From Acidovorax sp. SUPP3334 (GTDB lineage: Bacteria; Pseudomonadota; Gammaproteobacteria; Burkholderiales; Burkholderiaceae_C), in contig NZ_BQXQ01000037.1 of NCBI RefSeq assembly GCF_030159055.1, forward strand, positions 1 to 41,445: a stretch of 41,445 nucleotides of DNA, read 5' to 3'. Under the pieces are notes generated by a model. The model searched no databases. It saw only the letters and a program-made list of their open reading frames with translations, and was not told where the DNA came from. Below are positions 17,021 through 24,240 of this stretch, one piece after another. A program made the position numbers and the translations under genes. Every line of letters starts with the position of its first letter. Position 1 is the first letter of the stretch.

Positions 17021-17838
17021 GGGGCGCGTTCGAGCGGGGGTTGGGGTTCGCGGGCAGGCTCGCTGGCCTGGCGGAAGCGGTGGGTGAAGCTGGCGTCGTA
17101 CAGCTTGGACTTGGTCAGTTGCGGCCACTGGCGCGCGCCCAGCGTGGGGCTGGCGATCACCATGGCCTGGCTCACCACCTTGGCCTCGCGGCAGCGCTCG
17201 CGGATGTCGGCCAGCGTGCAGCGCACGATGAGCTCCTCGCCCGGCCAGCTGGCCTTGTGAACGACCAGCATGGGCGCGTCCTCGGCCCAGCCGGCTTCGC
17301 GCAGGCCGGCCTGCACCTTGTGCAGCAGCGTGATCGACAGGAAGATGCACAGCGTGCAGTGGTGGCGCCCCAGCTCGGCCAGCGACTCGCCGGGCGGCAT
17401 GGGCGTGCGGCCCTCCACGCGCGTGAAGATCACGCTCTGCGTGACCTCGGGCAGCGTGAAGCTCTCCACCGCCGCCGCAGCCGACGCCATGGCCGAGGAC
17501 ACGCCGGGCACCACGCGCACCGGCACGCCCGCGGCGTCCAGCGGCTGCACCACCTCGATCAGCGCGCCGTACAGCGCAGGGTCGCCCGTTTGCAGGCGGA
17601 TCACGGTGTCGTGCTTTTGCGCCTGCAGGATGAGCCACGCGGCCATCTGCGGCAGCGTCATGTCCTTGCTGTCGGCAATGGTGCAGCCCGGCGGCGCCCA
17701 GCGCGTGGCCGCTTCGTTCACGAGCGAGCCCGCGAACAGGATGGCGCCGGCGCGCTCGATGAGCGCGCGGCCCTTGACCGTGATGAGTTCGGGATCGCCC
17801 GGGCCGGCGCCGACGAACCAGACAGTGCCGGGCGTCAT
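17017..17838 (-). CDS. cobM: Precorrin-4 C11-methyltransferase, first gene of the operon
   Basis: 273-residue SAM-dependent corrin methyltransferase acting at C11. Motifs are VWFVGAGPGDPELITVKG at residues 5-22, RLQTGDPALYGALIE, VVPGVSSAMASAAA and FLSITLLHKVQ. The ATG at 17838 (MTPGTVWFV) is chosen from homology; no good ribosome site precedes it, and an in-frame ATG eight codons upstream is possible. A cobalamin riboswitch lies about 130 bases upstream, so B12 should repress the whole operon. Confidence 0.94.
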   Translation of the reverse strand: MTPGTVWFVGAGPGDPELITVKGRALIERAGAILFAGSLVNEAATRWAPPGCTIADSKDMTLPQMAAWLILQAQKHDTVIRLQTGDPALYGALIEVVQPLDAAGVPVRVVPGVSSAMASAAAAVESFTLPEVTQSVIFTRVEGRTPMPPGESLAELGRHHCTLCIFLSITLLHKVQAGLREAGWAEDAPMLVVHKASWPGEELIVRCTLADIRERCREAKVVSQAMVIASPTLGARQWPQLTKSKLYDASFTHRFRQASEPAREPQPPLERAP

Positions 17839-17942
17839 GGCCAACGGGCCGGCAGGCATGCCAGCGCAGAAAAGATTTGCATGGGGACCACAGGAATGCA
17901 TTCGCCCGGACCCCTGCCTCCCCGCAGGTTCCGTGAAATGGT

Positions 17943-17976
17943 CCGCGCTGCCAAGGCATGAACCTTGGCAGCGCGG
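17943..17976 (-). promoter_or_regulatory. Perfect 14-bp hairpin in the cobM leader
   Basis: CCGCGCTGCCAAGG (17943-17956) and its exact complement (17963-17976) are separated by a 6-base loop. On the minus strand it directly follows the riboswitch aptamer and precedes cobM by about 105 bases. The stem is as strong as an intrinsic terminator but no U-run follows, so it may work with Rho or by pairing with the aptamer's 3' strand. Confidence 0.75.
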
Positions 17977-18192
17977 CCCCCTGTCGGCCGGTCTCCGGGC
18001 TGGCGAAAACCGATGGGCCCTTCCCAGATGCCGAGGCATCCAGTGGGCACGTTCCACCGGGTGAAGGCGAGGCCTTCTTTCGCTTACCGTTGCGGGGGCA
18101 GCCCAGGTTGGGGAGCATTCCTTGGCGGACGCGCCCTCCCTGGTTCCCGTTTAACTGCGCGGTCGCAATGACCGCGCGAGCACCAACGGGGC
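17970..18192 (-). ncRNA. Cobalamin riboswitch (AdoCbl class)
   Basis: Read on the minus strand, the conserved elements occur in order: a P2-type hairpin (GCGCGGTC/GACCGCGC, 18157-18177), AAACGGGAACC, a core GGGCTGCCCCCGCAACGGTAAG, the GTGCCCACTGG junction, and the B12 box AGCCCGGAGACCGGCC (complement of 17986-18001). This pattern is that of the cobalamin riboswitch. It lies directly upstream of cobM and the whole cob operon and is expected to shut it down when B12 is abundant. Confidence 0.95.
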
Positions 18193-18252
18193 GCAGTATA
18201 GATCGATTGCAGGTGTTTTGGGCTGCTCGCCCTAGTGATACATGCGCTGACA

Positions 18253-18269
18253 GCTATTGATTTAATAGC
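18253..18269 (+). repeat. Dispersed hairpin repeat, copy 2
   Basis: GCTAT (18253-18257), seven-base loop, ATAGC (18265-18269), preceded by GCGCTGACA, similar to the first hairpin of copy 1. It lies in the gap between the cobalamin operon leader and the lipoprotein gene. Confidence 0.75.
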
Positions 18270-18362
18270 ACCCAACACAAGCCTGTTGAAGGATTCCGAA
18301 GAGATGTGACGATCGGTAACCCTGTCGCCAGCCCAGCGGGCAAGCACCCGCGGATGGCGGCG

Positions 18363-18440
18363 GACACGGCGAGCGGCGGCCGTGTCTGCCTGTGGCGCAC
18401 CGGGTGCGCCGGGCGAGACGGTTCGCCGTCCCTCCCGGTG
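18363..18440. terminator. Cluster of three hairpins after the CsgG-like lipoprotein gene
   Basis: GACACGGC/GCCGTGTC (18363-18370, 18379-18386), a near-perfect GGCGCACC-G-GGTGCGCC (18394-18410) and GACGG-TTCG-CCGTC (18417-18430, with a stable UUCG loop) enclosed by CACCGGG/CCCGGTG (18398-18404 with 18434-18440). They lie in the 40-90 bases after the minus-strand stop at 18450. No T-run follows. Likely a transcription or RNA-stability barrier between the two operons. Confidence 0.5.
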
Positions 18441-18449
18441 GCGCCGTGC

Positions 18450-19520
18450 TCAGCGCGAGAGCGCTTCGGACGTCGCAGCGTCCACGCGGCCCGTGATCGG
18501 CAGGCCCTGGCTCTTTTGGAAGCTGCGCAGTGCGGTGGCCGTGCGGGCGCCAGCGGCGCCGTCGGGCGTGCCCACGTTGTAGCCCAGGGCGTTCAGGCGC
18601 TCCTGCGCCTCGCGCACCGACATGGCAGGCGCCGCGCCGGCGCCGGCCGGGGCAGGCACGCCGGCACGCGTCTGCGATGGCGCGGCGCCGCCGTCCACGC
18701 CCAGGCGTCCACCGCCGCCCAGGCCCTGGCCCTGCACGCTTTGCGCCTTGTAGTTGCGCAGCGCCACGACCATCTGGTTGTAGGCGTCCATGAAGGCAGC
18801 GGTGAGCACCTTGCCCTGCGCCGTGTTCTGGTAGCCGCCCACCGCGCCGCCGGCCGAGCCGCCGAACAGGCCGCCGAAGCCGGCGAAATCGCTCTTGGAG
18901 GCGCTGCCTTCGGAGGCCGAGATCTGCACGCCCGAGCGGTTGTCCACCAGGGTCAGCATGGCGCTGGCTTCGCGCGTCTTGAGCCCGCCGCCCAGCGCGC
19001 CGATGGCACGGCCGCCGCCGCCGCCGATCAGGCCACCCAGCACGCCGCCGATGCCGCCGGCATCGCTGTTGGAGAACACGATCTCAGGCGACAGGCCGTA
19101 GTCGGAGGCGACCATCTGGCCCTTGCCGAAGTTGCTGCCGCCGCGCATTTCGCCGGACTGCATGAGCGCGCGCTCGCGGTCCATGGCGGTCATGCCGGAG
19201 GCGCTGCGCTCCACGACGATGAAGCAGTTGGATTGCTGGATCAGCAGGCGCAGCAGGTTGGCCGTGGGCGGCAGGCGGTATTCGTTGCGCAGGATGGTGT
19301 ACCAGCCGGCCTGCTGGTTTTCCACCAGCGAGACGGTGCCCAGGGGCGCGGCGCACTTTTGCAGGTCGCTGCTTTCGTTGGCCGTGGCACCGCCGGCGGC
19401 CGCGCCGGTGGCGACCGTCTTGGACTCGGCACTGCCCATCTTCATGTTGGTGGTTTCGCATCCCGTCAGCAGGACGGCGGCGCAGGCGGCGGCCAGCAGT
19501 GGCAAGGTCTTCTTGGACAT
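18450..19520 (-). CDS. CsgG-like lipoprotein with C-terminal peptidoglycan-binding domain
   Basis: 356 residues. A lipoprotein signal peptide ends with LLTGC (Cys-20). The middle (about 50-260) is CsgG/HfaB-like: ...FIVVERS... followed by DYGLSPEIVFSN and Gly-rich stretches such as GGIGGVLGGLIGGGGG. A Gly/Pro linker joins it to a C-terminal PG_binding_1-type domain (REAQERLNALGYNVGTPDGAAG...LRSFQKSQGL). CsgG family members form outer-membrane channels or curli-type secretion parts; the peptidoglycan-binding tail suggests anchoring to the cell wall. The function in this organism is not known. It is transcribed alone. Confidence 0.88.
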   Translation of the reverse strand: MSKKTLPLLAAACAAVLLTGCETTNMKMGSAESKTVATGAAAGGATANESSDLQKCAAPLGTVSLVENQQAGWYTILRNEYRLPPTANLLRLLIQQSNCFIVVERSASGMTAMDRERALMQSGEMRGGSNFGKGQMVASDYGLSPEIVFSNSDAGGIGGVLGGLIGGGGGRAIGALGGGLKTREASAMLTLVDNRSGVQISASEGSASKSDFAGFGGLFGGSAGGAVGGYQNTAQGKVLTAAFMDAYNQMVVALRNYKAQSVQGQGLGGGGRLGVDGGAAPSQTRAGVPAPAGAGAAPAMSVREAQERLNALGYNVGTPDGAAGARTATALRSFQKSQGLPITGRVDAATSEALSR

Positions 19521-19628
19521 GGGAGGGTTCCTCTCAGGGAAAAGGGTGGAGGCGACGCCTCATGGGCAAGGCGGCACAGAACAAGGGGCAGCGGCCGCAA
19601 CGCCAGACCTGCCAGGGAAGGCGACGGA

Positions 19629-20384
19629 TCATAGCGCCGCGGCCGGGCGGCTGGCTACCGGCTGGCCGCCCATGCGATAGACCCACACAGCGTGCCCGCC
19701 ATCCGGCTGCAGCCGGGCATGCGGCGTGGCGCCGGGAACCTCGAACGCCAGGCTGACCAGCCAGGTGCCGGCCGCCATCTCCGCCTGTGCCTTGGCTGCA
19801 GCCCGGGCCATGCTTTCGGGGCGCTGGAACAGGTACACCATGGCATACCCGCTCCAGTCGTCGTGCCAGAGATCGCCACGGCGCACCGTCGCCCAGGGGC
19901 AGCGCAGCGCGCACAGCAGGCGCAGCGGCACGCTCCACTCCACGCCCTCCAGCCGGGCCGCGGGGTAAACGCGGCGCAGGGCCAGCAGGCCGTCGCCCAG
20001 GCCGCACCCGGCATCGAGCACCCGTGCGCCCGTTGGCAGCGCCACCGCAGCGGACAGGCCGCGCAGCGCATCGTGCGGCGTGGGAAAGAGGGGCGCATCG
20101 CGCCAGGCGTTGAGCGGGTACACCAGCAGCAGCAGCGCCAGCGGCACCAGCCAGGCCCAGGCCGGCACGCTGGCCGCGCCCGACAGGGCCAGCGACAGCG
20201 GAAACCCCGTTGCGATCAGCCCGCGGCGCCACCAGCCCTGGCCCAGCACGCTGGCGGCCGTGCCGACGGCGCAGGCCACGACCAGTGCCGCCACCGGCAC
20301 GACCCGGCCTTGCAGCCCGAGATAGACCAGCCATGCGGCGGCCCAGGCCAAAAGGGCGGGCAAGGGCCAGGGGAGTCGGGGCAT
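19629..20384 (-). CDS. Membrane-anchored SAM-dependent methyltransferase
   Basis: 251 residues. The first about 95 residues contain three or four hydrophobic helices. The soluble C-terminal part has a Rossmann methyltransferase with motif I VLDAGCGLGDGLLALRR and the following acidic loop LEGVEWS. Start ATG at 20384 (MPRLPW) is chosen because it opens the first helix; the reading frame is open to 20480 and a longer start is possible. Its target is not evident. It is divergent from the large lipid-linked-sugar operon that begins at 20633. Confidence 0.85.
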   Translation of the reverse strand: MPRLPWPLPALLAWAAAWLVYLGLQGRVVPVAALVVACAVGTAASVLGQGWWRRGLIATGFPLSLALSGAASVPAWAWLVPLALLLLVYPLNAWRDAPLFPTPHDALRGLSAAVALPTGARVLDAGCGLGDGLLALRRVYPAARLEGVEWSVPLRLLCALRCPWATVRRGDLWHDDWSGYAMVYLFQRPESMARAAAKAQAEMAAGTWLVSLAFEVPGATPHARLQPDGGHAVWVYRMGGQPVASRPAAAL

Positions 20385-20538
20385 GAGGGACAGGGCGTCG
20401 ATGCGAACGGGGCGTGCGATCACGAAGAGACGATCACAAGGGAGTTTAGTGAACGGCCGACTGCGGCGTCTTCGCCACAAAGGCCACCGCAGGGTGTAAC
20501 GCCGGGCACCCGGAACGGGCTGGACGGATACCGGCTTT

Positions 20539-20544
20539 TACAAT
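20539..20544 (+). promoter_or_regulatory. Candidate -10 box of the lipid-linked sugar operon
   Basis: TACAAT at 20539-20544, a good sigma-70 -10 hexamer; the -35 is weak (CTGGAC around 20520). An in-frame ATG at 20543 overlaps it, so translation probably begins further down. Confidence 0.4.
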
Positions 20545-20632
20545 GTTCCGTTGCCCTCGCGCACAGAACACGCGCAGAACCCCGTCAGCGCGCCTTCCGT
20601 TTCCCTTCATACCTTCCTGCCAAAGGCTTCTT

Positions 20633-22108
20633 TTGCGCTCGCCCCTCGATACGCCCTTGCCCGCACCGGGCCCGTCTTCGGAACCACCGCTGGTGGTGGA
20701 CCTGGACGGCACCCTCATCCTGACGGACATGCTGCACGAATCGTCGCTGCAGCTGCTGCGGGACGGGCCGTGGCGCGTGTTCGCCATGCCCCTGTGGCTG
20801 GCGCGTGGCAAGGCAGCCCTCAAGCACGAAATCGGCCGGCGGGTGCGGATGGACGTGGCCACCCTGCCCTACAACGAGCCCTTCGTTCAGTGGCTGCGCG
20901 CCCAGCACGCGGCGGGCCGCCGCACGGTGCTGTGCACCGCCTCCGACCGCACGGTGGCGCAGGCCATCGCGGCCCATCTGGGCTGTTTCGATCAGGTGAT
21001 GGCCAGCGACGGCGCCACCAATCTCGCGGGGCCGGCCAAGGCGGCGGCGCTGGTGCAAGCCTTCGGCGAGCGCGGCTTCGACTACGCCGGCAATTCCCAG
21101 GCGGACGTTCCGGTGTGGCAGGCCGCGCGTTCGGCCATCGTGGTCAATGCCCCGGGCGGCGTCACCCGCCAGGCCGAAGCGCACGGCAACGTCGCCGGAC
21201 GCTTCGATCGTGCTCCGGCGGGCCTCAAACCCTGGCGCAAGGCGTTGCGGCTGCACCAGTGGCTCAAGAATCTGCTGCTGTTCGTGCCGCTGGTGGCCGC
21301 CCATCGCCTGGCAGACGGCGAGGCCTGGGGCAGCCTGCTGGTGGCCTTCCTGGCCTTCAGCCTGTGCGCGTCGTCGGTCTACGTGGCCAACGATCTGCTC
21401 GACCTGGAAAGCGATCGCCGGCACCCGCGCAAGCGGATGAGGCCTTTCGCCTCGGGCGCGCTGGCGGCCTGGCAGGGCGTGGCCCTGGTGCCGGTGCTCA
21501 CGGCGGCGAGCTTCGTGCTCGCGTGGCAGGTGGGCGTGGGGTTCTTCGGCTGGCTGCTGGGGTATTTCGCCATCACCTGGGCCTATTCGCTGGCGCTCAA
21601 GCGCTGGGTGCTGGTCGACTGCATCGCGCTGGCGGTGCTCTACACGCTGCGCATCGTGGCGGGCGCCTACGCCATCATGCAGCCGCTGTCGTTCTGGCTG
21701 CTGGCGTTCTCGGGCTTTCTCTTCCTGTCGCTGGCGTTCGTCAAGCGCTATGCCGAGCTGATGGTGCAACAGGCCGCAGGCAAGACGCAGGCGCACGGAC
21801 GCGGCTACCTCACGTCGGACGCGCCCATCGTTCAGAACCTGGGCATTGCCGCCGGCTACACGGCCGTGGTGGTGCTGGCGCTGTACCTGAACAGCGAATC
21901 GGTTCTGCTCATGTACCGCGCGCCCGAGATGATCTGGGCCGCCGTGCCGGTGATGGTGTTCTGGGTGAGCTGGATGTGGCTGCGCGCGGTGCGCGGCGAG
22001 ATGCATGACGACCCGCTGGTGTTCGCCTTCAAGGACCGCGCCAGCCTGGCCGCCGGCGTGCTGTTCAGCGTGGCGATGGTCGCCGCGGCGCTGGGGCTGC
22101 CTTGGTAG
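20633..22108 (+). CDS. HAD hydrolase-UbiA prenyltransferase fusion, decaprenyl-phosphate phosphoribosyltransferase-like
   Basis: 491 residues if translation starts at TTG 20633 (AAAGG precedes; an ATG at 20543 overlaps the likely -10 box). Residues 20-190 form a HAD phosphatase domain: D23-L-D-G-T (DLDGT), LCTASD, and YAGNSQADVPVW. Residues 210-491 form a UbiA-type membrane domain whose first loop has the N253-D-L-L-D-L-E-S-D motif followed by HPRKRMRPFASG, the N-D-x-x-D...D-R-x-H-P-x-K-R signature of decaprenyl-phosphate phosphoribosyltransferase (mycobacterial Rv3806c). Inferred role: transfer of phosphoribosyl from PRPP to polyprenyl phosphate, and dephosphorylation by the HAD domain. First of eight tightly linked genes. 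Confidence 0.9.
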   Translation: MRSPLDTPLPAPGPSSEPPLVVDLDGTLILTDMLHESSLQLLRDGPWRVFAMPLWLARGKAALKHEIGRRVRMDVATLPYNEPFVQWLRAQHAAGRRTVLCTASDRTVAQAIAAHLGCFDQVMASDGATNLAGPAKAAALVQAFGERGFDYAGNSQADVPVWQAARSAIVVNAPGGVTRQAEAHGNVAGRFDRAPAGLKPWRKALRLHQWLKNLLLFVPLVAAHRLADGEAWGSLLVAFLAFSLCASSVYVANDLLDLESDRRHPRKRMRPFASGALAAWQGVALVPVLTAASFVLAWQVGVGFFGWLLGYFAITWAYSLALKRWVLVDCIALAVLYTLRIVAGAYAIMQPLSFWLLAFSGFLFLSLAFVKRYAELMVQQAAGKTQAHGRGYLTSDAPIVQNLGIAAGYTAVVVLALYLNSESVLLMYRAPEMIWAAVPVMVFWVSWMWLRAVRGEMHDDPLVFAFKDRASLAAGVLFSVAMVAAALGLPW

Positions 22109-23415
22109 CCGTCCGCTCCTGGGGCCGGCTGACCGCCGATGAGCACGACGTGCGCGTGCTGGCGGAACGCCCGCTGGCCCACCTGCCGCTCGCCGCGGGC
22201 CAGCACGGGCTGGCGTTCGGCATGGGCCGAAGCTACGGCGACGTGTGCCTGAACCCGGGCGGCGCGCTGTGGTCGCTGCGCGGCCTGGACCGCTTCATCG
22301 CCTGGGACGAGGCCACCGGCGAGCTCACCTGCGAAGCGGGCATGCTGCTGCGCGACATCCAGCGCACCTTCGTGCCGCGCGGCTGGATGCTGCCCGTCAC
22401 CCCGGGCACCCAGCTGGCCACGGTGGGCGGCGCCATCGCCAACGACGTGCACGGCAAGAACCACCACGTGCACGGCTCCTTCGGCGACCATGTGCAGGAA
22501 CTGCGGCTGCTGCGCACCGACGGGCTGTCGATCCGCTGCGGCCCGCAGCTGCACGCGGACTGGTTCGCCGCCACCGTGGGGGGAATGGGCCTGACCGGCG
22601 TGATCGCCCAGGCCACGCTGCGGCTCAGGCGTGTGCCCGGCCCGTGGCTGGACACCGAAACCCTGCCCTACGGATCGCTCGACGAATTCTTCGCCCTGGC
22701 CGATGCCTCCGAGGCCGGCTGGGAGCACACCGTCTCGTGGATCGACTGCCTCTCGGGCGCGCGGGCGGGCGCCACGCGCGGCATCTTCCTGCGGGCCAAT
22801 GCCGCCCCGCCCGAATCCCAGAGCGGCGCCGCGCCGAAAGACCGCCAGCGCACCGTGCCGTTCGCGCCACCCGTCTCGCTGGTCAACCGGCTGAGCCTGC
22901 GCCCTTTCAACGCGGCGTACTACCACCTGAACCGGCGCCGCGCGGGCCGTGCCCTGCAGCACTACGAACCCTTTTCCTATCCGCTGGACAACCTGCAGGA
23001 ATGGAACCGCATCTACGGCCGCCGGGGCTTCTACCAGTACCAGTGCGTGGTGCCCCGCACGCACGGCCCCGATGCCGTGGGCGCGCTGCTGCGCGAGATC
23101 ACCGCGTCGGGACAGGGCAGCTTCCTGGGCGTGCTCAAGACCTTCGGCGACCGCGAAGCGGTGGGCCTGCTGAGCTTTGCGCAGCCGGGTGTCACGCTGG
23201 CGCTCGACTTTCCCAACCTCGGCGATCGAACGCTGCGCCTGTTCGACCGGCTCGATGCCGTGGTCGCCCAGGCCGGCGGGCGGCTGTACCCGGCCAAGGA
23301 TGCGCGCATGCCGCGCGAGCTGTTCGAGGCCGGCTACCCGAAGCTCGCCCAGTTCCTTCCGTACCGCGACCCGCACATCCGCTCGGCGATGTCGCTGCGC
23401 CTCCTGGGCGACTGA
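22102..23415 (+). CDS. dprE1: DprE1-like FAD-dependent decaprenylphosphoryl-ribose 2-oxidase
   Basis: 437 residues. The FAD-binding PCMH-type domain contains the loops GMGRSYGDVCLN (40-51) and PGTQLATVGGAIANDVHGKNHH (HGKNHH 117-122), both near-identical to mycobacterial DprE1. The C-terminal half keeps WNRIYGRRGFYQYQ, GVTLALDFP and the catalytic-lysine motif PAKDAR (K399). In M. tuberculosis the inhibitor-reactive Cys-387 lies in the GVTLALDFP-equivalent loop; here that residue is Ala-367. It oxidises the 2'-OH of polyprenylphosphoryl-ribose. The TTG at 22102 overlaps the preceding stop by seven bases; no ATG fits better. Confidence 0.92.
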   Translation: MVAVRSWGRLTADEHDVRVLAERPLAHLPLAAGQHGLAFGMGRSYGDVCLNPGGALWSLRGLDRFIAWDEATGELTCEAGMLLRDIQRTFVPRGWMLPVTPGTQLATVGGAIANDVHGKNHHVHGSFGDHVQELRLLRTDGLSIRCGPQLHADWFAATVGGMGLTGVIAQATLRLRRVPGPWLDTETLPYGSLDEFFALADASEAGWEHTVSWIDCLSGARAGATRGIFLRANAAPPESQSGAAPKDRQRTVPFAPPVSLVNRLSLRPFNAAYYHLNRRRAGRALQHYEPFSYPLDNLQEWNRIYGRRGFYQYQCVVPRTHGPDAVGALLREITASGQGSFLGVLKTFGDREAVGLLSFAQPGVTLALDFPNLGDRTLRLFDRLDAVVAQAGGRLYPAKDARMPRELFEAGYPKLAQFLPYRDPHIRSAMSLRLLGD

Positions 23416-23466
23416 CCGGTGCGCGCCTTGTCACCACAAAAACGAACGAACGATTTCACCGCCAAC

Positions 23467-24237
23467 ATGCAAAACAACCACCACAACGGATCGCAGACCA
23501 TCGCGATCGTCGGCGCCACGTCGCTGATCGCCCAGCACTGCGCACGCCAGTGGCTGCAGGCCGGCGGCATAGGGCGCATGGTGCTCATCGGCCGCGACGC
23601 GGCCCGCCTGCAGGGCGTGGCGGACGATCTGCAGGTGCGCCAGCCCCAGGCCCGCATCGAAGTGCTGGCCGGCGATGTCACGCAGGCGGCGTCCGTCGCC
23701 GCGCTGGTGCAGCATCTGGCGGCCCAGGGCGTGCCGGACGTGGTGCTCATCGCCCACGGCAGCCTGCCCGATCAATCCCAGTGCCAGAACGATCTGGCCA
23801 GTGCCGAGCAGGCCATGGCCGTCAACGGCCTGTCGCCCGTGCTGTGCGCCGAAGCCTTCGCCGGCGCGATGCTGGCGGCCGGCCACGGCACGATCGGCAT
23901 CATCGGCTCGGTGGCCGGCGACCGCGGGCGCAAATCCAACTACGTCTATGGTGCCGCCAAGGGCCTGGTGGAGCGCTATGCCGAAGGCTTGCAGCACCGC
24001 CTGGCGGGCACGGGCGTGAAGGTGGTGCTGGTCAAGCCAGGGCCGACCGACACACCGATGACGGCGCACCTCAAGGCGCGCGGCGCCAAGCTGGCCAGCG
24101 TGGAGCAAGTGGCCCAGGCCATGGTGCGCGGCATGGCCCGTGGCACGCCCGTGGTCTATGCCCCGGCGAAATGGGCGCTGATCATGGCCGTGATCCGCAA
24201 CCTGCCGCGCGCCATCTTCCACAAAATGGATATCTGA
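23467..24237 (+). CDS. dprE2: DprE2-like SDR keto-reductase
   Basis: 256-residue short-chain dehydrogenase. The cofactor loop is GATSLIA at the N-terminus, with catalytic Y-x-x-x-K (YGAAK) downstream of a serine (GSVAGD). It directly follows the DprE1-like gene. In mycobacteria DprE2 reduces the 2-keto intermediate to give decaprenylphosphoryl-arabinose. ATG at 23467 (MQNNHHNG) is preferred; an in-frame GTG at 23419 would add 16 residues. Confidence 0.88.
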   Translation: MQNNHHNGSQTIAIVGATSLIAQHCARQWLQAGGIGRMVLIGRDAARLQGVADDLQVRQPQARIEVLAGDVTQAASVAALVQHLAAQGVPDVVLIAHGSLPDQSQCQNDLASAEQAMAVNGLSPVLCAEAFAGAMLAAGHGTIGIIGSVAGDRGRKSNYVYGAAKGLVERYAEGLQHRLAGTGVKVVLVKPGPTDTPMTAHLKARGAKLASVEQVAQAMVRGMARGTPVVYAPAKWALIMAVIRNLPRAIFHKMDI

Positions 24238-24240
24238 GCC

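Noticed and set aside
20543-20632. ATG at 20543 as start of the HAD-UbiA protein
   Set aside because: It overlaps a likely -10 box (TACAAT) and would add a Pro/Arg-rich leader ahead of the HAD domain; kept only as an alternative.
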